DNA of 21,149 nucleotides from Ramicandelaber brevisporus (lineage: Eukaryota > Kickxellomycota > Ramicandelaberales > Ramicandelaberaceae), in NCBI GenBank assembly GCA_025201865.1, contig MU602964.1, forward strand, positions 1 to 21,149. The letters run 5' to 3'. How positions within the stretch are numbered: the first letter of the stretch is position 1; each line of letters starts with the position of its first letter. Below, in pieces: positions 8,090 through 17,140 of this stretch. The notes under the pieces are model-generated. The model saw nothing but the letters and a program-made list of their open reading frames with translations. It was not told where the DNA came from and searched no databases. Position numbers and translations under genes: made by a program.

Positions 8090-9165
8090 TCTGTAGCTAT
8101 TGTAGCTGTGACTGTGGTTGTGGTTGTGATAGTAGCAGTAACACTGACGCGAAACGGAATGGGGGAAATGTTGAGGAAGTAGCACTTGTGGAGGATGTGT
8201 GCAGGTTTTGGCGGTGTTTGTTTTTTTGTTTGGATTGCTAGTTGCAGTGAAGCTGTGTGGTTGTGGATATCTGTGGTGGAACGTGCTGGAGTTGCTACGC
8301 GGTGACTTGAGAGGGGGCTGGGAGCTGGTGTTGATTAGGCAGTTGCGGGGTGAAGGGGAGGACTATCCGTTAGATCCTGCCAACAGAATACAGTTGCTTG
8401 ATATGCTTGTGGTTGTGGTGATTGTGGATGGAAGGTAGCGGTGTTGGAAAAGAAGGCAAAACAAAGGCACGTCTGAGGGTCACGAAGCTGTTTTGGTTCT
8501 ATTTGCTTTTTTGCGAGGGAAGAGGGAGGATCGAAGTTGGAAACAGGGGGTGGTAAGTGGAAGAGGATGCGTGGAGCAAGATAGGAGGTCAACACAGAAG
8601 CGAGGCAATCTCGAGGAGGAGAGGAGGATTGGAACGAGTCGCGCTGAAATTAATTTGGAATAAAGGTAGCAAAGTAATGAGGAAGGAAATAAAAACGCAA
8701 TATCGACGGATGAGCTTCTTCTCAATCTCAATGCAAGAAAAGGGATCAATCTAGGCAAAGAGAATGTGTGAGTGAGTGGGCGAAGGATGTAGAAAGCACA
8801 AGCGCTCGATAAATCTATATGTATGCAGGTGGTGTTTTGTGATTGTGGTTGTGATGTTTTTTGAGGTGTGTGGATAGATGGGGATAAGGAGGGGAAGGCA
8901 GGAAGGGTGTGTCAAAGGGTTTTGGGCGGAACGGAAAGAAGTACAGAAAGGGATAGGAGCAAGAAATACGTGTATAGTTGAAGTGTCAAAGGAATGGAAA
9001 AGAGAAACGCCTTCGTGGGTGGATTGCGGGCTGCGTTATAACTAGTGAGTAGGGGCAGTGGTAGTAGCAGTAGTAGCGGTGGGTGGGTGACTGGGTGGGT
9101 GGGCAGCAGCAGAGTTGGGCGTTTGATGGAGGGTCCGTGGTAATTTTGTTAGAGTTTAGTATTGA

Positions 9166-9197
<32 letters not shown>

Positions 9198-9198
9198 A
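9166..9198. repeat. CT dinucleotide microsatellite
   Basis: A nearly uninterrupted CT tract of about 33 bp with one TT interruption. It lies within the pyrimidine/purine-asymmetric region upstream of the CAP gene and is a probable length-variable locus. Confidence 0.9.
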
Positions 9199-10199
9199 GT
9201 CTCTAGCAACGCCTATTACAGCAATGAGAAAAAATGATCACCGATCAGCTGTACAAGAAAAAGGAGGGTGTGATGAAGGTGGATTTGGTGGAATCAAGGA
9301 AAGGGGGAAGTGTGTGTGTTGTGCTTGCTGATGGGAAAACGGCAAAGGAGGGCGGGGAGGAGGAGCAAATAAAGCAAAGCAGAAAAAGGGACACTAGGCG
9401 TGGGCAGTGCTCGCAGCGGTGTTTGTTTGCTTGCTTGCTTGCTTGTGTTGTTTTTGTTTGGTGGAAAGCCGAAGGGTGCTAGTTAGCTGGCCGATGAGAA
9501 AGCCGTGATTAATGAAGCAGGATGTGAGTGTGTGGGGAAGCAATTAAGGTTGTGAAGCTGAACGTCGGCAGGTGTGAGCGGTGAGCCACTAGTATGAAGC
9601 GGTGAATAGGAACCGATGGATAAAGTGTGCGCGGGATAATGCGGCAAACGTGTCAAAAATAAGCAAAACAGGAAAATTACAGTTATAAACGCGAGCTGTG
9701 TTAATGCACAATGAAGGAGCGTAGGAAGCAAGGTTGAGTTAGGCCAGAAGATGATAGAGGGGGGAGGGAGGAAGGGCAGATGTAAACAAGGTTGGTGTGT
9801 CCCTTTTATGAAGAAGCGAGTTGGTGGAGAGAAGCGAGTTGGTGTGAGTGTATGCTGTGCCGTGTGCAGGATGTTCAGGTGAAGCGGGCGGCGGTAGCGG
9901 TAGTGGTAGCAGTGATGGTAGGTAGTGGTGATGAGGATGAGGATGATGTGCGGAGCGAATCGTGGAGCCGTGAGCACAAACAAATATGGAGGATTTGCGA
10001 GCCTGTTGTGCGCCGCTGTTGATGCTGCTGCTTTTTCTTTTTTTTTACTAAACAGAGAAAAAGGGAAGGTTGATATTTGAGTGAGTTGACGGCACCGAAA
10101 AGGAGTGATATGAGGAGTAAGGGTCGGTGATGATTGTGGCGATGATTGTGGTGCTGATTGTGATGCTGATTGTATTGGTGCTGATGACGAAGGTTATTT

Positions 10200-10202
10200 T
10201 TT

Positions 10203-10233
<31 letters not shown>

Positions 10234-10243
10234 CTGTTGTTGT
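10200..10243. repeat. GTT/GTTGCT trinucleotide repeat
   Basis: About fourteen TTG units with one GCT interruption. The reverse strand reads as a poly-Thr/Asn/Gln frame that is not supported as a gene. It is preceded by degenerate GATGATTGTGGTGCTGATT-like repeats (about 10125-10185). Confidence 0.9.
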
Positions 10244-10460
10244 ATGTGTCGATGTGTGAATGATGTGTGCTTGTTGATATGACAAGAGTACGTTCAACTT
10301 GATGAAGAAACGGCAACAAAAGAAGCAATATTTATGCTGATAAAGCTGACTCAGAACTCAATGGTGCACAGTCTTGCAATGATGTAGATCCACATCTGCC
10401 ACTTTGGCGATACCTAGCGCCGCTGCCGTCAATTTACTGATGATCACACATCTAAAGCAC

Positions 10461-10575
10461 TCTTGCTCATACTTACTCATACTTACGCACACTCTTGCAC
10501 ATACTTACGCACACCTACGCACACTCTTGCACGTACTTACGCACTCTTGCACACACCTGCACACACACACACACA
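10461..10575. repeat. Degenerate tandem repeat of CTTACGCACACTCTTGCACA type ending in a CA tract
   Basis: At least four imperfect units built from ACTTACGCAC and ACTCTTGCAC follow one another and grade into a CA microsatellite (about 10557-10575). The units differ in length and composition, so this is a diverged minisatellite. Its plus-strand frame begins at a non-ATG codon and translates to Leu/Thr/His-rich sequence. Confidence 0.75.
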
Positions 10576-11243
10576 AAGTCAATGCTGTGCCAGTGCCGAG
10601 TGATCGGCATCACTTTGTCACTAGAAGTAAAGTGATCTTACCGAGATCAACCTTGCCAGACATTCACACAGCATCCCAGTCGATCGTCAGACCCGATTCA
10701 CCAAGGAAAGAAAAGGAAGAGTTCGGTATGAAAAAAGTATGAGGAATGAGGCGCAAATTAGCAATAACGTCGCTTCATCATCTGGCGCCTTCTCAGCATG
10801 AAAGTTCACGGATCAAGCATGTGCTCTTTGATAGTGATTAATTATCCGAATCACACATGTTGCGCACACTAGCTGTCAAACTTTGGAGTGATACTGGTGA
10901 TGATATTGGCAAAAAAAAAAACGAGGATGGTTCTTGTGAGAAACCAGCTTTTTTTGCTCGACACTTTACTACTCCTCTTTCTACTTGCTATTTGTTATTG
11001 ACACTGAAGTCAACATTAATGTCTATTCACAGATTAATGCTGATTCATATTTTGTAATTGTAAGTGATATTAAAAACAAACAAACAAAGAAGTGAAGTGA
11101 AATGAAATGAAATAAGGAAATGTGTGTGGGGAAAAAGGAAATCGATAACTGAAGATGTGTTGTGCTGTGAGTGTTGTGTTGTGTTGTGTGAGTGTGAATG
11201 AATGAAATATAAATAAGTCAACAAAGGATGTGTGGTTTTTTTT

Positions 11244-13132
11244 TTAATCGCTGAATGGTGGGTTTGTCTTTGGCTTTGGAGGGAAGTCGCTATCCCACTT
11301 GACACGCTGGTTGCCCTTGAAGTTGCTGTCACCGCTTGGCATGTTCTGGAACGACTGCTTAATCTCCTCCTCGAACTTGTGGCGGTTCTTCATTGATGCC
11401 TCCATGATTGCTTCTGGCACAAATGGAACACCCTTGTACGAGTAGTTGAAGTTGCGGTGCTCAAATGCATGAACGCGCTCCTTCTTCGGGTCCTTGTGGT
11501 CAGTCAGTGTCTTGTACTGCTTCAGGTGGTTGTTCTCGTACTGGCGCATGACTCCGGCCTTGGCATCTTCCTCACGCTCGTTCTGGTGATAGTACGACTG
11601 GCGCTCCTTGTAGTCGCGGCGAGAGCCAGTCACCGGGTCGAGCTCGTGGCCATCGCGGTTGGTGTCGAGAGACTGGTGCTCAAATCCACGCATGATGCCA
11701 GCTGGCTCGTTTTTCAGATAGGTGGTGTGCTGGACATGGCGGTTGTGTAACTCGCCACACCGTGTTGCAGACTCCTCCTTCTGTGCATTCTCATTGAACA
11801 AGCTGTGGTTGTAGTGCTGTGTGCCAGATTCATCTTCCCACTGACCGCGAGATTCCTGGTAGGTACCGTAACCGGCGATTGGGGCAGCGACAACACCAGA
11901 CGCTGGAGGCGGCTTCATGGTGCCAAATGGCTGTGTGAACTCGCCTTGACCCCAAACCAATGCATCTGATTGTGGGTGATTGGCAGGTGGCTTTGGAGCC
12001 GGTGCGGGAGCTGGTGGCGGCTTGGCAGGCTCAACGGCGTGGTGGTGATGGTGATGGTGTCCAGCTGTGTGATGGTGGTGGTGATCATGGGGTACATGGT
12101 GAACGTGGTGATGCAGGTGTGGAGGTGGAGCTGGCTGTGGCTTTGGAGCTGGTGGTGGCGGTGGCGGCGGACGTTCAGGCGCCTTTGGCGGTGGGAACTT
12201 GTCCATGATTGCGAAAATCACATCCTTGTTGTACTGCGTGTCAATTGTGTCGTCCTTCTTTGGCTTGGGCAAGTGATGGGAAATGTTGTGAATGAAGCGG
12301 AAGCCTTCGTAGATGGTTGGACGAACCATAGCCTTGTCGAAGCGATCCAGAATCGTGCCAGAACCCTTGCCCTCGACGCCGGATGCGTGGCCCTTGCGGT
12401 TCTTGACACGCTCCTTGCACTCCTTCAGCGGAATGTCAAAGAAGAGGGCATCCGGTGCAGCGCGGTGAGACTCGGCAATGTGGATCCAAACCTTGCGCTG
12501 ATCCTCGTCAAAGTTAACACGGTCAATGACCACATTCTGGCCCTCGGAGAGATACTTGGCAGCAAGGGTTTCGCACATTTCGCGGTTGCCAACCTCTTCT
12601 TGATTAATGCGTTGCCAGTGCTGTTTGGGAGTGAACAAACAAAGTCCGACATTGATGAAAGAATTTCATTCACAAAGAGTGAGCGAATGAGCAAATTGGG
12701 AAAGCGTAAACAAATAAACAAATAAATAATTTGATGAATGGGATGTCAGTAAACAAACACCTGCATTGTTCAATTGAGAATGCTGTACAATTGACGTCAA
12801 CCAATACAGCTGATAGGAACAGCTCGTCATGGTTGCAAATCAAAAACAATAACTGGTGGTGGTGGTAATGAAAGCAGTTGAGAGCAGTGAGCAGTGAGCA
12901 CAAGAGAGTGATGAGGAGCTGCCAGTCGAGTTGAGTTGAGTTCAGTCGAGTGCTGAACAACAGGCAACAAGATGATGTGCAGCTGCTCTTGCTTGCTTGC
13001 TTACTTGCTTGCCTACTTGCTCTATGAACTGGCAAGTAGTAGAGAGCGTACCGGAAGGAAACGAATGAGCTGCCTCGAAAAGCAGCTCTTACCAGAGCCG
13101 GGAAGGCCCACGAGAACTAGAACCTGTGGCAT
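11244..13132 (-). CDS. P-loop polynucleotide-kinase-like protein (AAA_33/PNK type), two exons, with novel repeat-bearing tail
   Basis: Two exons, 13052-13132 and 11244-12620, give 485 residues. Exon 1 begins at a true ATG and carries the Walker A motif GLPGSGKS (9-16). Exon 2 supplies HWQRINQEEV (28-37), the probable catalytic Asp in VIDRVNFDEDQR (D60) and the lid-like basic helix KECKERVKNRKGH. The order P-loop, W.RI.Q, VVIDR.NFD..QR matches the polynucleotide-kinase/AAA_33 group, which phosphorylates nucleic-acid 5' ends or related substrates. The exact substrate is unknown. A proline-rich linker and a histidine block (about 196-221) follow. The C-terminal part (about 312-430) has degenerate repeats around RCGELHN, MRGFEHQ, MRQYENN and HAFEHRN that I do not recognise. 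Exon 2 alone would lack the P-loop, so the upstream exon is needed. PFK-2 lies upstream on the same strand. Confidence 0.82.
12621..13051 (-). other. Predicted intron in the PNK-like gene (431 nt)
   Basis: Read on the minus strand, the 5' site is CCG|GTACGC (intron starts at 13051). The 3' site is TTTGTTTGTTCACTCCCAAACAG, a pyrimidine-rich tract without internal AG, ending at 12621. The junction is phase 0 and joins ...LIRFLP to HWQRINQ. A second 5' splice consensus (GGTAAGAG) lies inside the P-loop codons upstream. Using it would frameshift the message. Confidence 0.8.
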
Positions 13133-13601
13133 CAACTGTAGGAAGCTGCTATTGTTTGGTGCTGCTGTTTGGTGCTGCTGATGGTCCGCTGTAATCAAGA
13201 GTTTGCTAGACACTCAAAGAAACCAGGACAGAAGAAAGTAAAAAGTAAGAAAAAAAAGAAGTGCAAGGACAAGGACAAGTCAAAAGTCAAAAAAAAAAAA
13301 AAACGTGGTTACGTTGTGAGTAAGAGGAAGAAAAGAAGGAGGTGTTCCCTTCCCTGAACCCCATTGTGAACAGTTAGTAAATCGCTCTCCAGCGAGTAAA
13401 AAGAAAAAAATAAGAATAATTCAGAAAATAGTTCGACCAATCATAAATTCGTATTTTCAATTTTCTCGAAAATAATTTTCAAAAATACACGAAATCGGAG
13501 TTCAATTTTGGGGAAAGTATTTCGCGTCAAGATTTTGGGGAAGGACAAAAAAAACACCAATTTGAAAAACGAAAGTGTACTTTTATGAAGATAGTGCACC
13601 A
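13133..13601. promoter_or_regulatory. Upstream region of the PNK-like gene and 3' flank of PFK-2
   Basis: A 469-bp gap between co-oriented genes. On the minus strand the part near the kinase ATG is rich in T and C (the plus strand has long A and AAG runs, including about 14 A near 13289-13302), as expected for a pyrimidine-rich leader. The part beyond about 13400 is A/T-rich 3' flank of PFK-2. No convincing gene is present. Confidence 0.4.
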
Positions 13602-15581
13602 TTAACCATCATCTTCAGGCTCGATGGAATGGCTTGGGTGAGCGGATGTATCAAAGCCAGCTGCCCGGAGACGAGCCAGGGATTGTCCAATGTCCTCCTT
13701 GTAGTTGACAGCTGTCTTCTCAAGAATTTGGTGAACACTAACATTTTCAGCAGCATCCAAGTCGTCAGGGAGCATGGCATCGGCAGATGTGGCAGCAGCA
13801 GCACGTGCAGCATCAGCAGAAGGCGCAACTGGTGCGACTGGCGATGGTTGGTGCAGATCTTGCTGCTGCTGCTGTTGTTGTTGTTGTTGTTGTTGCAGCT
13901 CTGTTTCAGTGGTTGCTTCGACAGCGGTATCGGCAGGCGCAGAGGAAGTTGCTGCAATTGAGAGAAGTATGTTGGATGTTGGCGTTGTTGACCGTGGAGA
14001 GTATGTTGTATACGCAGAGTTCAATCGGCGACGGAGAGGTGTATTGCTCGTGTCAACTGACAGCGGTTCAGGCGACTCATCCTTGAGCTTGGTCTCTGAG
14101 GAGAAGGTGAATGGACGTGTCGTGTGAGAATGAACCACTTTGCCTGTGGCTGGAACTACTGCCGGAGATCCCACTACCGTTGAAGCGGTCGTTGAAGTGC
14201 CAGATGTAGTTGCGGTTACCGCGGCAGCAGTGCCATTGGCAGATGATAACGAGGTAGACGAGCTGGCCTGTTTCTTTGGGTTTGGACGATGAGTGTCAAC
14301 CGCGCCAATGTCAAACTTGTACTGTTCAATGTCACATCCATACGCAGTGGGTGTTAATTTCATGACGGTGTGCAGCGGAATCTTGATGTACGGCAAGTCA
14401 TCTGGAGAGTAGTTCAGGAAATATGCATAGATGCATCTCAAGACTGCCTGGTGGCCAGCAATCAAAATATCCTTCTGACGCTCCAACTCCATAATCACAG
14501 GCTCCAATCTCAGCACTACATCGCGGTACGACTCTCCGCCAGGATACCGATAGTTGAACTTGTCCTCATCACGAGCTGCGTACTCTTGGGGATACAGCTC
14601 CGCAACTTCCTCATAGGTGAGACCATCGCATACACCGGCATCCAGCTCGTCCAGTGCCTTCCAATGCAATTTGGGATAGTCCAGATAGCGCACAGTCTGA
14701 ATAGTACGGCGCAGAGTTGACGTCCAAACAGTCAGTGGCCGATCACCCATGTGTTCCTTGATCAATCTCGGCAATGTTTTAGCATACATGTGACCGCGCG
14801 GACTCAAATCTGTATCGCCTCCCAGCTTGCCAGACACATTAGCCATTGACTCGCCATGTCTCGTAAAGAAGATTGCACGTGGCATGGAATGCAAATTCAT
14901 CAAGTAAAACACAACACGAGACTGCAGATAGCACGTGATGTGCTGGATCACAATGGATGAACCCAGATTCACCAGTCGCACAAACGATGAATCTGTTTCA
15001 TCTCCATGCTCATTGACCGAGACATACGTGTCCTTGTAATGAGCAATGCGCTGCACAAAGTCATCAACCACAGCCTTCTCGAGAGCAGCTCTGTCCTCGG
15101 CACCATCGGCAAGCAGGTACTTGGCACGCAAATGCTCATAGTCGGGGCTGTGCAGCTTGACTTGAAGAACATTCTCGAGAATGACGGATTCATCGTCGCA
15201 AATGGTCTCGACAAACATGACCTCGATGCCCTTTGCAGTGCACTTTTCACGAATCGACTGGCGACGCTCAACGGTTGAGTTTGTTGCGTCGTAGATTGCA
15301 ACGGTTCCACCATGTCGAGTCAGCCACTGGACCAGGTCGTCGAGCGCAACTTGAGAGCTGTGATGGCGCTGTGCTGCTCCCTCTTCGTTGGCCGGGTCAA
15401 AGAACGAATGAGGCTGTGCTGCACCGTACAGAGACCGGCGGTAGTTGCCAACGTTGAACACTCGAGTCGGCACGCCGAGCCACTGCAGATATCGACACAC
15501 TTTGTGAGCGAGCAGTGTCTTGTTACGGCCAGGCAAGCCCACCAGAACACAGGCTATCCGTGTGCCGCCAGCTGTGATCAT
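13602..15581 (-). CDS. 6-phosphofructo-2-kinase/fructose-2,6-bisphosphatase with variant P-loop and long disordered tail
   Basis: Sets the level of fructose 2,6-bisphosphate, the cytosolic activator of phosphofructokinase-1 and inhibitor of fructose-1,6-bisphosphatase. It starts at the ATG at 15581 (659 residues). A longer open frame continues upstream but is Thr/Lys- and Trp/Cys-rich and unlike the family. Kinase half (about 8-235): P-loop at 15-22, VFNVGNYRR (41-49), FDPANEE, IYDATN with D98, CDD and SPDY. Phosphatase half: RHGES with catalytic H242, the LDELDAGVC acid E312, the RYPGGESYRDV block (345-355) and GHQAVLR with H377. In the P-loop, Asn20 replaces the last glycine before the lysine (GLPGRNKT; the usual form is GLPARGKT). 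Phosphatase residues are complete. Residues 431-659 are a Ser/Thr/Ala-rich tail with poly-Q (563-574) and basic SP/TP-rich stretches, a likely regulatory phospho-region. Confidence 0.93.
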   Translation of the reverse strand: MITAGGTRIACVLVGLPGRNKTLLAHKVCRYLQWLGVPTRVFNVGNYRRSLYGAAQPHSFFDPANEEGAAQRHHSSQVALDDLVQWLTRHGGTVAIYDATNSTVERRQSIREKCTAKGIEVMFVETICDDESVILENVLQVKLHSPDYEHLRAKYLLADGAEDRAALEKAVVDDFVQRIAHYKDTYVSVNEHGDETDSSFVRLVNLGSSIVIQHITCYLQSRVVFYLMNLHSMPRAIFFTRHGESMANVSGKLGGDTDLSPRGHMYAKTLPRLIKEHMGDRPLTVWTSTLRRTIQTVRYLDYPKLHWKALDELDAGVCDGLTYEEVAELYPQEYAARDEDKFNYRYPGGESYRDVVLRLEPVIMELERQKDILIAGHQAVLRCIYAYFLNYSPDDLPYIKIPLHTVMKLTPTAYGCDIEQYKFDIGAVDTHRPNPKKQASSSTSLSSANGTAAAVTATTSGTSTTASTVVGSPAVVPATGKVVHSHTTRPFTFSSETKLKDESPEPLSVDTSNTPLRRRLNSAYTTYSPRSTTPTSNILLSIAATSSAPADTAVEATTETELQQQQQQQQQQQQDLHQPSPVAPVAPSADAARAAAATSADAMLPDDLDAAENVSVHQILEKTAVNYKEDIGQSLARLRAAGFDTSAHPSHSIEPEDDG

Positions 15582-16004
15582 CTTCCTATTCTTTGTTGTC
15601 TTTGCTGTTGTCTTTGTTGTTGTCTTTGTTGTCTTTGTTAGAGTCGTCAGCGTCGTGGTAAGAAAGGGAAAAAGTTGGAGGCGATGGCGGTTGTGGCAGT
15701 GGTGGGTGGTGACAGTGGGCAGATTCGGAAGGTTGAACGAGTCGTGTGACCAGCTAGCTAGCTGTCGCAGCCAACACCAACAACACCACCAACACCAACC
15801 AACACCAACAATAACATCCACTTTCAGCCACCGCGAATATTCAAAGCGACAACAAATTGAATGAAAAGAAAAGCAATCAAGCAAGCAAGGAAGGAAGCGA
15901 GTGAGCAATAAAGAGAGCTTTTAAAGTAGTAGTAGTAGTATTAATGAACGAGTCAATGAATCAATGAATGACTGAAAGATGAATGATGTGCAAAAGAGTG
16001 TTGC
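15582..16004. promoter_or_regulatory. PFK-2 upstream region and 3' flank of the PRXL2-like gene
   Basis: A 423-bp gap between co-oriented genes. Next to the PFK-2 ATG the plus strand is a TTTGTTGTC repeat (about 15590-15640), i.e. a GACAACAAA-rich leader. An ACCAAC/ACACCA repeat lies at 15771-15813. A GTA trinucleotide run and ATGA-type repeats lie at about 15925-15980. No confident TATA box or poly(A) signal was found. Confidence 0.4.
15771..15813. repeat. CAACAC/CCAAC simple repeat
   Basis: About eight imperfect copies of CCAACA in the PFK-2 upstream region. The opposite strand is TTGG/TGTTGG-rich. Noted as simple sequence. Confidence 0.8.
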
Positions 16005-16742
16005 TTAATACTTGGTCGAAGCCGTAGCAGAGACCTTCTCGCAGGCTTTCAGCACGTCCTCGATTGGAGCGTGGTCTCCCCATCGCTTCTCGTGGTATGC
16101 ATACTCAATGTGGTCCTTGTCAACCACAAACAGGCCGCCAAGGATGTTTCCATTGCCCACAAAGTTGCCCTTGACGCCTTTGCGAGAGCTGCGGAACACA
16201 TTCGGCCAGATGCCCAAGTCAAAGAAGCCGAGCACCGTATTCACACTGTGCAGCTCCTCGCCATTGTATCCACCGTGCGACGCGGCAGCCTTGAAGAAGT
16301 CCTTGTTCTCGTCAATAAACAGCTCGTTGCCAGCCCAAAAGTCACGCTGGAACTCGTCACTGCCAAGCAGCTCGTGAGTGACTGCGAACAGCTTGATGCC
16401 TTGTTTCTTGAGTGTCGCCTCGTGTTTCAGAATGTCGACTGCCTCCTCGCGGCACAGCTGGCAGCCGGGGCGACGCACAACGAGGCAGAGAGCTGGCTGG
16501 GCAGCCCACAGTGAACCGGCTTGGACGCGCTCGCAGTCCTTGAGGGCTGCGACCTGATCAGCGGACTGTGGTGCCTCGGTGTCAACGGGTGCAGCGCACG
16601 CAGAGCCCTCGGCTGGTGGTCCTTGGCCGGGAACGTATTCGCACGCAGCGCTGGACGACAGCAGGGCACTGTCGGCAGCCTTTGCAACGGGCAGGCGAGT
16701 AAGCACAATCGATGCAAGCTTCTGGATAGTCGCTGGAGCCAT
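16005..16742 (-). CDS. PRXL2/FAM213-like peroxiredoxin-fold protein
   Basis: A 245-residue protein starting at the ATG at 16742. The open frame runs further back, but the upstream part is the His/Ser/Thr-rich translation of a CA/CT-rich leader. Residues about 84-240 match the PRXL2 (FAM213, AhpC/TSA-like) family closely: CLVVRRPGCQLCREEAVDIL with the redox pair C94-x-x-C97, KLFAVTHELLG, GNELFIDENKDFF, GFFDLGIWPNVFRS, GNFVGNGNILGGLFVVDKDH and a YHEKRWGDH ending. Relatives are thioredoxin-fold redox proteins. One animal branch makes prostaglandin F and another regulates cell redox balance. The reaction here is unknown. The N-terminal approximately 30 residues are basic and hydrophobic with no acidic residue until D24, so mitochondrial targeting is possible. 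Additional N-terminal cysteines (34, 49, 70) lie outside the core. Confidence 0.9.
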   Translation of the reverse strand: MAPATIQKLASIVLTRLPVAKAADSALLSSSAACEYVPGQGPPAEGSACAAPVDTEAPQSADQVAALKDCERVQAGSLWAAQPALCLVVRRPGCQLCREEAVDILKHEATLKKQGIKLFAVTHELLGSDEFQRDFWAGNELFIDENKDFFKAAASHGGYNGEELHSVNTVLGFFDLGIWPNVFRSSRKGVKGNFVGNGNILGGLFVVDKDHIEYAYHEKRWGDHAPIEDVLKACEKVSATASTKY

Positions 16743-16831
16743 TGGTAATAGAAAAAAATAGAAAAAAGAAATAATGTCAACGTGTGTGTAGATGAGTGAG
16801 TGTGAATGAGGAAAGGAGGCGAAGAGAAGTG

Positions 16832-16882
16832 TAATGTGAGTGTGTGAGTGTGAGTGTGTGAGTGTGAGTGTGCTTGTGTGTG
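16832..16882. repeat. GTGA/GTGT simple repeat in the PRXL2-like leader
   Basis: Alternating GAGTGTGTGAGTGTGAGTGTG units. On the minus strand they are CACACTCA units that generate the spurious His/Ser/Thr extension of the PRXL2 frame. Confidence 0.8.
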
Positions 16883-16996
16883 CTCGTGCTTCGTTCTCGC
16901 AGTCAAAGTTTGCTTGATGGTGGCTGTTGGTTGGTGGTTGTTTTGGTGGCACGCTGTTGTTGTCAAAATGTCATCATGCTGACTCCGCGGAAACAT

Positions 16997-17002
16997 TTTA
17001 TA
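16997..17002 (-). promoter_or_regulatory. TATA box candidate for the PRXL2-like gene
   Basis: An exact TATAAA on the minus strand within GACTATAAAATG, 255 bp before the start codon. It implies a leader of about 220 nt, consistent with the simple-sequence 5' UTR. No transcript data are available. Confidence 0.45.
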
Positions 17003-17140
17003 GTCGCCATCGTGGCTGCTTGTGAAAAGTATCACAAACACACACAAACACACTAATACACACTTCGCACAATGCATTAGTCAAATTGCATTCCCCGGTT
17101 CTTGGCAACAATCTTGGCGTCCGGTTCTCCAGCTTTGCAG

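Larger units (their letters stand above)
8090..11243. other. 3.1-kb gene-poor, simple-sequence-rich interval
   Basis: This is the longest stretch without a convincing gene. From 8090 to about 10030 the minus strand is strongly pyrimidine-rich and the plus strand is G/A-rich, as in an extended leader or promoter of the CAP gene. From about 10090 to 10250 come GATGATTGTGG-type repeats and a GTT microsatellite. From 10461 to 10575 there are CTTACGCACA-type repeats. From 10590 to 10870 the sequence is non-repetitive and includes three adjacent hairpins. Near the kinase gene the sequence is A/G-rich 3' flank. Open frames here translate into His/Ser/Thr/Pro-rich low-complexity strings, many lacking an ATG. 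No tRNA, rRNA or recognised transposon was seen. Confidence 0.6.

Noticed and set aside
8090-8185. 32-residue His/Tyr-rich extension of the CAP protein
   Set aside because: It begins at GTG and precedes a clear signal peptide, which would lose its N-terminal position.
9166-10243. Possible CRISPR-like or transposon array in the simple-sequence interval
   Set aside because: Repeats are short microsatellites without spacer structure, terminal inverted repeats or transposase-like frames.
9483-10297. Overlapping minus-strand frames rich in His, Thr, Ser and Pro
   Set aside because: They are translations of GTG/GTT-type simple sequence. No motif is present and several begin at non-ATG codons.
10404-10742. 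112-codon plus-strand frame over the CTTACGCACA repeats
   Set aside because: It starts at TTG rather than ATG, and the body is Leu/Thr/His low complexity from the minisatellite.
13787-14127. Plus-strand frames with long Cys or Val runs opposite PFK-2
   Set aside because: They are antisense to the poly-Q codons of the PFK-2 tail.
15582-15908. 109-residue N-terminal extension of PFK-2
   Set aside because: The sequence is Trp/Cys- and Thr/Lys-rich, from repeat DNA, with no family match. The ATG at 15581 places the P-loop at a normal distance.
16743-16952. 70-residue N-terminal extension of the PRXL2-like protein
   Set aside because: It translates a CACTCA-type microsatellite and T-rich leader. 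An upstream TATAAA supports this region as a 5' UTR.
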